Positions 45,751 through 54,099 of a stretch of 64,000 nt of DNA are shown here, piece by piece. A program made the position numbers and the translations under genes. Location of the stretch: contig NZ_QICS01000015.1 in NCBI RefSeq assembly GCF_003201285.1, positions 22,393 through 86,392 on the forward strand, given 5' to 3'. This DNA comes from Lachnotalea glycerini (GTDB taxonomy: Bacteria > Bacillota > Clostridia > Lachnospirales > Lachnospiraceae). Each line of letters begins with the position of its first letter. The stretch's first letter is position 1. Below the pieces are notes generated by a model. The model was not told the DNA's origin and did not search any database. It worked only from the letters and a program-made list of their open reading frames with translations.

Positions 45751-46761
45751 ATGGCTTTATTTGAATCATATGAAAGAAGAATTAAACAAATTGATGCAGT
45801 ATTAAACAGCTATGGTATTTCTTCTATTGAAGAAGCTGAGAAGATTACCAAAGATGCTGGTTTAGACGTATATAAACAAGTTGAAGGAATTCAGGCAATC
45901 TGTTTTGAAAATGCAAAATGGGCTTATGTTGTAGGCGCAGCAATTGCAATCAAAAAGGGCTGCAAAAAAGCATCTGATGCAGCAGCTGCTATTGGTGAAG
46001 GTCTTCAGTCTTTCTGTATTCCAGGTTCCGTTGCAGACCAACGTAAAGTAGGTCTAGGACATGGTAATCTTGGTAAAATGTTATTGGAAGAAGAGACAAA
46101 ATGTTTTGCTTTCTTAGCAGGGCATGAATCATTTGCAGCAGCAGAAGGCGCAATTGGTATTGCTGAAAAGGCAAACAAAGTACGTAAAGAGCCTTTAAGA
46201 GTTATCTTAAATGGTCTTGGAAAAGATGCAGCACAAATCATTTCAAGAATCAACGGATTTACTTTCGTTGAAACGGAAATGGATTACTATACAGGAGAAG
46301 TGAAAGAAGTTTTTAGAAAATCTTATTCCACAGGTCTTCGCGCTAAAGTTAACTGCTATGGTGCAAACGATGTTACAGAAGGTGTTGCTATTATGCACAA
46401 GGAAGGGGTTGACGTATCAATTACAGGTAACTCAACTAACCCTACCAGATTCCAGCATCCGGTTGCAGGTACATACAAAAAAGAATGTATCGAGCAGGGA
46501 AAGAAATATTTTTCAGTTGCTTCAGGTGGCGGTACTGGTAGAACACTTCATCCTGATAACATGGCAGCAGGTCCTGCTTCTTATGGTATGACAGATACAA
46601 TGGGACGTATGCATTCTGATGCACAGTTCGCAGGTTCTTCTTCTGTTCCAGCTCACGTTGAAATGATGGGTCTTATCGGTGCAGGAAATAACCCAATGGT
46701 CGGAATGACAGTGGCTGTAGCCGTTTCCGTTGAAGAGGCAGCAAAGGCTGGTAAATTCTAA
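45751..46761 (+). CDS. GGGtGRT protein, function unknown
   Basis: 336 residues. Contains SGGGTGRTLHPDNMAAGPAS, the motif after which the family is named, and a C-terminal half GSSSVPAHVEMMGLIGAGNN with Gly-rich nucleotide- or cofactor-binding character. The family is conserved in anaerobes next to a NifU-like gene, as here. The reaction is unknown. Codons suggest it is well expressed (clean GGAGG, few rare codons). It shares a transcript with the scaffold gene. Confidence 0.85.
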   Translation: MALFESYERRIKQIDAVLNSYGISSIEEAEKITKDAGLDVYKQVEGIQAICFENAKWAYVVGAAIAIKKGCKKASDAAAAIGEGLQSFCIPGSVADQRKVGLGHGNLGKMLLEEETKCFAFLAGHESFAAAEGAIGIAEKANKVRKEPLRVILNGLGKDAAQIISRINGFTFVETEMDYYTGEVKEVFRKSYSTGLRAKVNCYGANDVTEGVAIMHKEGVDVSITGNSTNPTRFQHPVAGTYKKECIEQGKKYFSVASGGGTGRTLHPDNMAAGPASYGMTDTMGRMHSDAQFAGSSSVPAHVEMMGLIGAGNNPMVGMTVAVAVSVEEAAKAGKF

Positions 46762-46877
46762 GGAATTGCGTAGAATCAAGCTTTGTAGAAGTAATGAGAA
46801 TTGTACTAATGTCTTGAAAAGTGTATGATTAGTATATTATTAGTACATCGTGTTAGTACATTGAAAAAATATAAAAA

Positions 46878-46920
46878 TTATAAGGTGCATTTTACCAAAT
46901 TTGGTGAGTGCACCTTTTTT
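46878..46920 (+). terminator. Terminator after the GGGtGRT gene
   Basis: AAGGTGCA and TGCACCTT form the stem with an inner ACCAAATTTGGT palindrome, followed by TTTTTT. The 115 bases before it show nothing else. Confidence 0.8.
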
Positions 46921-46996
46921 GTCATTAATTTTTGACAGAGCAGTTATAATATAAAGAATGTATATATGATTAAAATTTAGCTTCATGTTTGTACAA

Positions 46997-47043
46997 TTTA
47001 GACGTCTAAAAATATTGACGTTAGTTTTCAATCTTGATATAAT
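46997..47043 (+). promoter_or_regulatory. Promoter with 14-bp palindrome upstream of the PPC-domain gene
   Basis: TTGACG (47015-47020) and TATAAT (47038-47043) are 17 bases apart. TTTAGACGTCTAAA (46997-47010) is a perfect palindrome just upstream of the -35, a good position for an activator site. Confidence 0.6.
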
Positions 47044-47147
47044 TATGCTAATGAGGGGGAGTATAACGTTTGTATAGTATGAGAATTAAAATAATTCGTA
47101 TTGAACGTAAGAAAAACAGCAAATTGAAGAAAGAAGAGGAAAAATTA

Positions 47148-48185
47148 ATGAAAATATGTAAAACATTTTTTTTAGTTACCGTTTTGTTAGCAGTATCTTC
47201 AAGCAATGTATTTGCAATGGAGTCAGAAGAACAAACTGTTTTTCATGAAACTACAATGGAGGATAGTCTGGAAGAAGAGGCAGAAATATTTACGATGGAA
47301 GATTTCAACACAAATGTGTCTGCAGAGCTGAAAGCTGGAATGAATTCACAGGTTAAAAAGTTTACTGAAATGGAAGCATTATATGCAACAGGTACTACAT
47401 ATACACCTGACCAATATGAGCCGAATAATAACTCGGGAGTAGCGACATCAGGTATAAAAGGAAAAAAAATCCAAGCAAATATTAACACCGCTAATGATGA
47501 AGATTGGTATAAAATAGATGTAACCCAATCAGATTTAGACGAAAGTCAGGGGTTAATCGCTGTAATATTAACAGATATTCCAGCAAACTATGATTATGAT
47601 TTATTTATCTTAAAAATTATGTCAAATGGTCAGATGGGACAAGTAAGCTCTGAGCAAACAGGTAATACGTCAGAAACAATTTATCTTCAGGGTGAACCTG
47701 GTACATATTATGCAGTGGTAGATCCCAAAAATGGAATAGACAACAACTACAGTCCTCAAAACTATTCTTTCTATTTTGGAGGTGCATATAAAAATGGCAG
47801 CACCGGATATATGAATTTGGGAATGAAGTTTGACTTTGGAACTAAAAATTATGGTTCAAATGGTCCTTGGTTATCACCATATCAACAAGTAGATTTAAGC
47901 AGCGTTTCTTTTATTCCAGACCAAGCTCTTATCTCAAAGTTATATATTTCAGATAACAGCAATGGAGCATATTGGATTGGATTTTATAAGATGGTGAATG
48001 GAATAGAGCAAATGGGAAACAGCAGTGCACCACTTGATATAGCAGAAAACCAATATTTAGCAAAGGAATTATATCAGATACAAGGAAAAATTACCAGAAG
48101 TGATGGTTTTATATGGGAACCACAATTGAGAATTGACTATATATATCCAATAACAATTCAAAATCTTAGATTCATTTCTCAATAA
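47148..48185 (+). CDS. Secreted protein with PPC (pre-peptidase C-terminal) domain
   Basis: About 345 residues. The ATG at 47148 has AGAGGAAA upstream and gives a proper signal peptide (MKICKTFFLVTVLLAVSS, cleaved near NVFA). Residues about 90-225 match a PPC fold: YEPNNNSGVATSGIKGK, then DEDWYKIDV and YYAVVDP. The C-terminal part is beta-rich. PPC domains accompany secreted peptidases and glycosidases, but no catalytic domain is visible, so it may be a binding or accessory protein. Confidence 0.8.
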   Translation: MKICKTFFLVTVLLAVSSSNVFAMESEEQTVFHETTMEDSLEEEAEIFTMEDFNTNVSAELKAGMNSQVKKFTEMEALYATGTTYTPDQYEPNNNSGVATSGIKGKKIQANINTANDEDWYKIDVTQSDLDESQGLIAVILTDIPANYDYDLFILKIMSNGQMGQVSSEQTGNTSETIYLQGEPGTYYAVVDPKNGIDNNYSPQNYSFYFGGAYKNGSTGYMNLGMKFDFGTKNYGSNGPWLSPYQQVDLSSVSFIPDQALISKLYISDNSNGAYWIGFYKMVNGIEQMGNSSAPLDIAENQYLAKELYQIQGKITRSDGFIWEPQLRIDYIYPITIQNLRFISQ

Positions 48186-48235
48186 TCATAAATTTAACTA
48201 TAGTATATAGGTGATAGATTAATTTATTCAATTAC

Positions 48236-48272
48236 ATAAAACATAGTAAGCTGAGTTCCTATGTTTTAAATA
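48236..48272 (+). terminator. Possible terminator after the PPC-domain gene
   Basis: AAAACATAG and CTATGTTTT arms form a 9-base stem around a 14-base loop, followed by an A/T-rich tail with no good T-run. Confidence 0.45.
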
Positions 48273-48362
48273 AAAACGATAGAATACTAATGCGTTATTA
48301 AGACCCATCTCATTCGCTTGTACAATTGTATTTAGGTTAGTAATAAAATATATGAATAGAAG

Positions 48363-48397
48363 AAAACGACTAACCAAACAGAGAAGTTAGTCGTTTT
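48363..48397. terminator. Bidirectional terminator
   Basis: AAAACGACTAAC and GTTAGTCGTTTT are near-perfect arms with T-runs on both strands. It lies just past the stop of the small minus-strand gene. Confidence 0.75.
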
Positions 48398-48408
48398 TGT
48401 TGTTGAAT

Positions 48409-48564
48409 CTAATTTCCACCAGGTCCGTCTTTTCGAGGACGAGTTGACTCAGGTAAAGGCTCCTTTATCGGAGGATAATTGATTTCAGGCTTATTTTTAT
48501 TGGTGTATTCATCTGTTGTCATATCATATTCATTGTCATTATCTTTGTATACATCTTTATACAT
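48409..48564 (-). CDS. Small acidic/proline-rich protein of 51 residues, unknown function
   Basis: The minus-strand frame starts MYKDVYKDNDNEYDMTTDEY and ends PLPESTRPRKDGPGGN before a TAG. The ATG is preceded by AAAGGTGG at about 7 bases and a terminator follows the stop, so it is very likely a real gene despite its size. It is hydrophilic and looks disordered, with no signal or membrane helix. Its function is not recognised. It is divergent from ku. Confidence 0.65.
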   Translation of the reverse strand: MYKDVYKDNDNEYDMTTDEYTNKNKPEINYPPIKEPLPESTRPRKDGPGGN

Positions 48565-48690
48565 GTAAGCACCACCTTTCGGAATTAGTATGCACAGTTA
48601 AACTAAAATTATGACAGCTTAATAGGATAATAGTAAAGAATAGATACTTTTTAATTTGCACATACTAATCTTGAAAACGAGGTGATTTAC

Positions 48691-49461
48691 ATGGCTGTAG
48701 CACATAAAAGTGCAATTAGTGTAGGGTTGTTATATATTCCAGTTGGATTATATAAAACGACACGAGACATCAGTGTTAGTTTTAATCAATTATGCAAGGA
48801 TTCACATGAGAGAGTCCGTTATAAGAAATACTGTCCATCTTGTAATAAAGAAGTTACGAATGATGAGATTGTAAAGGGTTATGAGTTTGAAAAGGGAAGA
48901 TATGTAACTATTGGGGAAGAAGAATTAGAGAAAATTAAAACAAAAAAGGATAAAACCATTCATATTGAACATTTTGCAAAAATGTCCGATGTAGATTCAA
49001 TTTATTATGAAAAAAATTATTATGTCGTGCCCGAGAAAGGTGCTGAGAAAGCGTTTGAATTATTGAGACAGGCAATGATGTTTCAAGAAGAAATTGCTAT
49101 TGCAAAAACTGTTATAGGAACGAAAGAGCAGCTTCTAGTATTATATCCCAATAAGAATACAATCATAGCTAAAACATTATTTTATCAAGAGGAATTACAA
49201 GAGATTCCAAATACACAATTAAATATACAGATCAATGAGCCTGAACTGGAGATGGCAAAAACACTTATTTCAACTATGACGGAAAAGTTTGATATTGCCA
49301 AATACCGTGATGAATATCAGCAAAGGCTGAAAGAAGCGATTGAGACAAAAATAAAAGGTCAAAATATAGTTAGCGTAGATACAAGCGCGCCATCTAATGT
49401 AATTGATTTGATGGAAGCATTAAAGAAAACGGTTGAGATGACGAAAAAGGGTACAGCATAA
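48691..49461 (+). CDS. ku: DNA end-binding protein Ku
   Basis: A homodimeric ring protein that binds double-strand breaks for non-homologous end joining. About 256 residues; the N-terminus AISVGLLYIPVGLYKTTRD is typical of bacterial Ku, followed by the core beta-barrel and a C-terminal lysine-rich tail (MEALKKTVEMTKKGTA). The ATG at 48691 has GAGGTG upstream. It overlaps the ligase start by one base. Confidence 0.93.
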   Translation: MAVAHKSAISVGLLYIPVGLYKTTRDISVSFNQLCKDSHERVRYKKYCPSCNKEVTNDEIVKGYEFEKGRYVTIGEEELEKIKTKKDKTIHIEHFAKMSDVDSIYYEKNYYVVPEKGAEKAFELLRQAMMFQEEIAIAKTVIGTKEQLLVLYPNKNTIIAKTLFYQEELQEIPNTQLNIQINEPELEMAKTLISTMTEKFDIAKYRDEYQQRLKEAIETKIKGQNIVSVDTSAPSNVIDLMEALKKTVEMTKKGTA

Positions 49462-50408
49462 TGGATATATTTGATGAAAAGGGTATCAAGCCTATGCTAA
49501 TTGCAGAAAATAAAAAAGCATTTAATTCGCAGGAATTTATATATGAAATTAAATTAGATGGAATCAGATGTATTGTATACTTAGATGAAAAACAGACCGA
49601 TATTCGAAATAAACGAGATAAAAAGCTATTACCACATGTTCCTGAGCTTACTCAGATTCATATGCAAGTAAAAGAAAAATGTATTCTGGATGGTGAGCTG
49701 TTTGTACTTAAGAATGGAGTGACAGATTTCTATGAGATTCAGCGAAGAGCATTAATCACAGATTCATTTAAAATTAAGTTGGCAGCAGAACAATTTCCGG
49801 CCAGCTTTGTTGCTTATGACATCATATATCTCAAAGACAAGCTGGTAACTGATTTGTCGCTGATTAAACGCAAAGAATTACTTGAAAAGGTGGTAAATGA
49901 AAATAGTTTAATCAGTGTTTCCAGATATATAGAAACAAATGGAATAGAATTGTTTGAATTAACAAAGCAAAGAGGCCTAGAGGGGGTTGTAGCAAAAAAG
50001 AAAGAGAGCAGATACTATTTTGACAAGCGCACAAAAGACTGGATAAAATGCAAGGTCTTGTCAACAGACGATTGTGTCATATGCGGCTACATTCAGAAAG
50101 AAAATAATATGGTAAGTCTTGTCTTGGGGCAATATGATAATCAAAAACAGCTTGTATATTTGGGGCATGTAACGCTTGGTGTAAGCCTAAAAGTATTACT
50201 GGAGCACAGATGCAAAGAGGTGGAAGCGTCCCCATTTGGTTATATACCGAAAGGGAACGAGAATGCTGTCTGGCTGGCACCGGAGCTTGTATGCATTGTG
50301 GAGTCTATGCCGACAGAGAAAGAGAGTTTTCGGCAGCCTGTATTTAAAGGAATCAGAGATGATAAAGCACCATATGAATGCAAAACACCTAAATGCTTGA
50401 CTAGTTAA
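49461..50408 (+). CDS. ligD: ATP-dependent DNA ligase (LigD-like ligase domain)
   Basis: A 315-residue ligase that seals ends held by Ku. Motif I is YEIKLDGIRC (Lys is adenylated); DGELFVL and LEGVVAKKKESRYYF are motifs III and IV; DWIKCKVL is motif V. No polymerase or nuclease domain is attached, unlike mycobacterial LigD. Its ATG shares a base with the Ku stop, so the two are translated together. The terminator hairpin overlaps the last codons. Confidence 0.9.
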   Translation: MDIFDEKGIKPMLIAENKKAFNSQEFIYEIKLDGIRCIVYLDEKQTDIRNKRDKKLLPHVPELTQIHMQVKEKCILDGELFVLKNGVTDFYEIQRRALITDSFKIKLAAEQFPASFVAYDIIYLKDKLVTDLSLIKRKELLEKVVNENSLISVSRYIETNGIELFELTKQRGLEGVVAKKKESRYYFDKRTKDWIKCKVLSTDDCVICGYIQKENNMVSLVLGQYDNQKQLVYLGHVTLGVSLKVLLEHRCKEVEASPFGYIPKGNENAVWLAPELVCIVESMPTEKESFRQPVFKGIRDDKAPYECKTPKCLTS

Positions 50409-50428
50409 AGCACTTAGGTGTTTTCTAA
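50382..50428. terminator. Terminator overlapping the ligase stop codon
   Basis: AAAACACCTAAATGCTT and AAGCACTTAGGTGTTTT form a long stem with one or two mismatches. The left arm is inside the ligase coding sequence, whose stop is at 50408. It can serve the convergent GH5 gene too. Confidence 0.8.
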
Positions 50429-50452
50429 CGTAATAGATAATACTGCTAAAAA

Positions 50453-51646
50453 TTAATTTTTTGCCGACATAAGCTGTTGAAGCAGCAGTTGATCATTCAT
50501 CTTACAAGTGGAACGGTTATAAAAAAGACCTGTAATATCCCATAATACAGGAGCTATTTGACGAGAATAAGCAGCCTTACATACTGATGAGAGGTAGAGG
50601 CGTATGGTATCTGATGATTTATTATTGGTAGCGGTAATACCAAATTCACCCATAATTACCGGGATACCTTTGTCAATAAATCTTGTTTTCAGCAAATCCA
50701 TATTGCTGTTCAATTCTGCGTAGTCAGCAGCAGAACCCCAATCTGTACGCATTTTTCCCCAACTTTCATCCTTCTCAAGAATAGCAAAGGTAGAAGGAGT
50801 ATAATAGTGTATTGAAACTGCTAAACGATTTGAAGAATCCGTTGGCATCTTGAATAAAGAGTCACAGGTAAGTTGTATATCAGTATTATAACCAGCTATC
50901 AGTAAATGGCGTTTATAATTGTTCCCGCCAGAGGAACGTACAACATTTACAAACTTTTGATTAATTTCATTGAGCAGTGAATATGCTGTATTCTTACCAG
51001 AACCGCTTGTTCCACTATAAATATTCCAGACATTGGACCAGTTGCCTTCTTCATTGAAAGATTCAAACATTAAATGATCCCCATAGTTTTTAAAGGTTGC
51101 ACAAATCTGTGTCCAAATTCGTTCATATTTGTACATACAATTATTTTTATCAGTAGGGAAATTCTCAAACCAACCGCCGTCCCAGTGAATATTTAAAATG
51201 ACATACATTCCACTGTCAAGAGCCCAATCTGTAATCTCCTTTACACGAGCCATATAAGCAGTATTAATGGTATAATTATCACCCATCATGTTTGACCATG
51301 CAACTGGAATACGAAGTACACCAAAACCTTCCTTAGCGTATCCCTGTATCATGTTTTTAGTAATAACAGGACTTCCCCAGGCTGTTTCATAATTTGAAAC
51401 ACTGCTGTTGTTAATCCAACTGCCTGTAGATTCGAGTGTGTTGCCAAGATTAATTCCAACACCCATTTCACGCACAAGCTGCATTGTCGTAATATTTCGC
51501 ATTGTTCCAGCAGAATCAGCAGCAACTTCCAATTCTTTTGTTTCTGGTAAGGAATTTGCTGCATTTACATCATCACAGTTTGAAAAGCCTACCAGCATCG
51601 ACAGCGCAGTACATATTGCGACTGTCATCATCGTAATTTTTCTCAT
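50453..51646 (-). CDS. Secreted glycoside hydrolase family 5 cellulase (endoglucanase)
   Basis: A 397-residue beta-1,4-glucanase. A signal peptide covers the first 30 residues. The GH5 barrel shows INLGNTLESTGSW, VLRIPVAWSNMMG, ILNIHWDGGW, the acid/base Glu in MFESFNEEGNW and the nucleophile Glu in PVIMGEFGIT. No carbohydrate-binding module or dockerin is attached. It would release cello-oligosaccharides outside the cell for the importer and phosphorylase at 8-16 kb. An AraC regulator is divergent from it. Confidence 0.92.
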   Translation of the reverse strand: MRKITMMTVAICTALSMLVGFSNCDDVNAANSLPETKELEVAADSAGTMRNITTMQLVREMGVGINLGNTLESTGSWINNSSVSNYETAWGSPVITKNMIQGYAKEGFGVLRIPVAWSNMMGDNYTINTAYMARVKEITDWALDSGMYVILNIHWDGGWFENFPTDKNNCMYKYERIWTQICATFKNYGDHLMFESFNEEGNWSNVWNIYSGTSGSGKNTAYSLLNEINQKFVNVVRSSGGNNYKRHLLIAGYNTDIQLTCDSLFKMPTDSSNRLAVSIHYYTPSTFAILEKDESWGKMRTDWGSAADYAELNSNMDLLKTRFIDKGIPVIMGEFGITATNNKSSDTIRLYLSSVCKAAYSRQIAPVLWDITGLFYNRSTCKMNDQLLLQQLMSAKN

Positions 51647-51847
51647 TAATAAATACCCCCTTTGTTAATATGTCTATCATTATAATACATTTTTCGCCTA
51701 TGATACATAGCCAATTACGCAAAATGATATAGCTTTTCCTGCAAATTATCTAAAACAATAGGGTACAAGAGTGTAAATTATCTGAATATAGTTGTTTAAA
51801 CTTTAAATTGATGGTATAATATTCTAAAAATTAGAAAGGGAAAAAAC

Positions 51848-52633
51848 ATGGAATTACATGTGATTGGGTATAATCATTCTCACGATGAAAACTTTGTAAT
51901 TGATCGGCCAGGCGGTACGGATAGCTGGCTTTTTCTTTTGATAAAGACACCAGCAGTATTTATTCATAATGGGATAGAAATTGTAACAAGAGAAAATTCC
52001 TTTATTTTATATAAGGAAGGTGCACCCCAATATTATCGGGCCTGTGGAGAACTCTATGTAGACGATTGGTTTCATTTTAGTGTTGATAATGCGGATAAGG
52101 ATTTTATATCCAGACTTAACATTCCTTGTAATACAGTTACTTGGCTAGGAGATATTTCTGAGCTATCAAGAATCATACATAATATAGCATATGAATTTCA
52201 TTCCATTAATCCTTATAATCAAGAGGTAATTGAGCATTATTTAAACATATTTTTTATCAAATTAAGTCGTAAGCTTCATATAGGGCTTCAATGTCCCCTG
52301 GAAAAGGCATCGGTAAAATATGAAAATATAATTCACGTTCGTATTCGCATATATAGTATGCCGCAGTCAATCCCTTCTGTAAAAGAAATGGCTAAGGAGC
52401 TATCTATGTGTGAATCTAGCTTTCAACATACTTACAAAAAGATTTTTGGCGTTAATGTTATGACAGACATAATAAACAGCCGCTTGCAAAGAGCCAGAGA
52501 TTTACTGGCTACAACGGATTTTACACTGGACTCAATTGCAGCGCAAAGCGGCTATAACAGCGCCTTTCATCTCATGAGACAATTTAAAGGTAAACTTGGG
52601 GTGACGCCATCAGAGTATAGAAAGGCTTTGTAA
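51848..52633 (+). CDS. AraC family transcriptional regulator
   Basis: A 261-residue regulator with an N-terminal cupin-like sensing domain (GTDSWLFLLIKTPAVFIHNG) and the two C-terminal helix-turn-helix motifs of AraC (VKEMAKELSMCESSFQHTYK and FTLDSIAAQSGYNSAFHLMR, then GVTPSEYRK). It is divergent from the GH5 cellulase and is its probable regulator, which is inferred from position only. Confidence 0.9.
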   Translation: MELHVIGYNHSHDENFVIDRPGGTDSWLFLLIKTPAVFIHNGIEIVTRENSFILYKEGAPQYYRACGELYVDDWFHFSVDNADKDFISRLNIPCNTVTWLGDISELSRIIHNIAYEFHSINPYNQEVIEHYLNIFFIKLSRKLHIGLQCPLEKASVKYENIIHVRIRIYSMPQSIPSVKEMAKELSMCESSFQHTYKKIFGVNVMTDIINSRLQRARDLLATTDFTLDSIAAQSGYNSAFHLMRQFKGKLGVTPSEYRKAL

Positions 52634-52666
52634 TATTAAAAAAGTACTAATTGATAGAACGTAAAG

Positions 52667-52703
52667 AAGTGGCTTAGGATTTGTATTTTATGCATCCCAA
52701 GCT
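52667..52703 (+). terminator. Terminator after the AraC gene
   Basis: GGCTTAGGAT and ATCCCAAGCT form an imperfect stem followed by TTATTTTT. Confidence 0.55.
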
Positions 52704-52778
52704 TATTTTTGGTATAATAATTTATAAATTTCTTTGATACAAAAAGCACTTTTCTGTAGCAATTTAATAAATATATTA

Positions 52779-52830
52779 TTGACATATATAGTTAAACTGT
52801 ATATAATAAAACTATACAGTTTAACTATAT
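52779..52830 (+). promoter_or_regulatory. padR promoter with long perfect operator palindrome
   Basis: TTGACA (52779-52784) and TATAAT (52802-52807) are 17 bases apart. Arms of 18 bases at 52786-52803 and 52813-52830 (core AGTTAAACTGTATA/TATACAGTTTAACT) are exact reverse complements with a 9-base centre. The palindrome covers the spacer, the -10 and the transcription start, ideal for autorepression. Confidence 0.75.
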
Positions 52831-52863
52831 AGAGTAACTGAATAAAAGTTGGAGAATAATGAG

Positions 52864-53175
52864 ATGAATTTGAGTAAATATTTGCCACTGACAGAGACTA
52901 CATATTATATTTTAGTGGCATTGTTAGAACAAGGTCATGGCTACTATATAATGCAGAAAGTTGAAGAACTAAGTTCTGGGAAGGTAAGGATTGCCGCTGG
53001 AACTATGTATGGAGCGATTGAGAACTTATTAAAGCAAAAATTGATACAGTCTGTTTCAGGAGAGGATAAACGTCGTAAGTTGTATGTTATCACAGATTTA
53101 GGAAAAGAAGTATTGCATGGTGAAGCAGAAAGACTACGTTATCTGATTGAAATAGCAGATAGTAAAGGATTATAG
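52864..53175 (+). CDS. PadR family transcriptional regulator
   Basis: A 103-residue winged-helix repressor. LTETTYYILVALLEQGHGYY and GTMYGAIENLLKQKLIQ are PadR-family signatures. The ATG at 52864 has GGAG about 9 bases upstream; an alternative TTG at 52849 is less likely. It is followed ten bases later by a DUF2812 gene and preceded by a large palindromic operator. Confidence 0.9.
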   Translation: MNLSKYLPLTETTYYILVALLEQGHGYYIMQKVEELSSGKVRIAAGTMYGAIENLLKQKLIQSVSGEDKRRKLYVITDLGKEVLHGEAERLRYLIEIADSKGL

Positions 53176-53185
53176 GAGAAACAGA

Positions 53186-53827
53186 ATGGTTAAACATAAA
53201 TTATTTGTTGTTGACATTAAAAAAGAGGAAGCATGGATTAATCAATATGTTAAGCTGGGATATCGGCTAGTCAAAGTAAAAACTATGACAGGCTATTATC
53301 AATTTGAACAAGATACGTTGAAATGTAAAAGTCATAAAGTGAAAATAGACTTTCGAACGTTTCGTAAAATTGAGGATTTTAATGATTATATAGCGATGTT
53401 TGAAGATAGTGGATGGAAGCATATTGCCGGTACAAAGTCAAATGGTATTCAATATTTTGAAAGAACAGATAATAATATAAGTGAAGATATATTTTCAGAT
53501 GAAGCTTCAAAAGCTGAATTATATAAAAGAATTGCAAATATGTGGTTCGGTTTATTTGTTGCGTACATCCCAATCTTGGTTGCGTTTGGTATGACAGGGA
53601 CTCTAAAAATTTATAATTTGTTTCACTTGAAGGAGTTGTATTATACACCTGGTTTATGGGATAGGACAGGAATTGATTTTTGGAAAGCCTTTTGGTTCGA
53701 AACACCGTTTGCACTGGGAAGAGGATTTTTTGGGTTATTGTTTTTTATTATTGTTTTGTCCTATGCTTATTGTGCTTTAAAAGCATTGTTTTGGTATTAT
53801 AAAGAAAAACAAGTTCAATTTCCATAA
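53186..53827 (+). CDS. DUF2812 domain membrane protein, partner of PadR
   Basis: 213 residues. The N-terminal half carries the DUF2812 pattern (EEAWINQYVKLGYRLVKVKT, then FRKIEDFNDYIAMFEDSGWK and IQYFERTD). Two helices follow: about residues 117-137 and 175-200. This is the usual arrangement of a PadR repressor with a DUF2812 protein, whose role is unknown but may be in sensing or resistance. Confidence 0.85.
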   Translation: MVKHKLFVVDIKKEEAWINQYVKLGYRLVKVKTMTGYYQFEQDTLKCKSHKVKIDFRTFRKIEDFNDYIAMFEDSGWKHIAGTKSNGIQYFERTDNNISEDIFSDEASKAELYKRIANMWFGLFVAYIPILVAFGMTGTLKIYNLFHLKELYYTPGLWDRTGIDFWKAFWFETPFALGRGFFGLLFFIIVLSYAYCALKALFWYYKEKQVQFP

Positions 53828-53831
53828 TGCT

Positions 53832-53942
53832 TCAGGAATAGGAAGTATCTTGCCATTCATCACTGTCAAGAGCTCCTGCTAGTATTGTATTCAGTATTTG
53901 TACGGTTTGTAGCGGAGGGAAAATTGTATAAATGTATTAAAT
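53832..53942 (-). pseudogene. Possible gene remnant, MATE-transporter-like C-terminal motif
   Basis: Minus-strand translation of this gap gives FPPLQTVQILNTILAGAL then DSDEWQDTSYS and a stop. The first part resembles the loop of MATE efflux proteins before the LRGAGDT motif, and the later residues would fit after a frameshift. No start codon or ribosome site is present and an upstream stop cuts the frame. This is a weak call. Confidence 0.3.
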
Positions 53943-54099
53943 ATTATGAATGATTTTTAAATAGCATATAGCAAGTTGGAAATATAAATCTTTTATGTAT
54001 GTTGAAAAAATAGTATTGATATTAAGTTGATATTTGGTATAATAATCATAAATCATAATTTAACATAAGAAATATATTAAGTTGGATGAAAGGAATATT

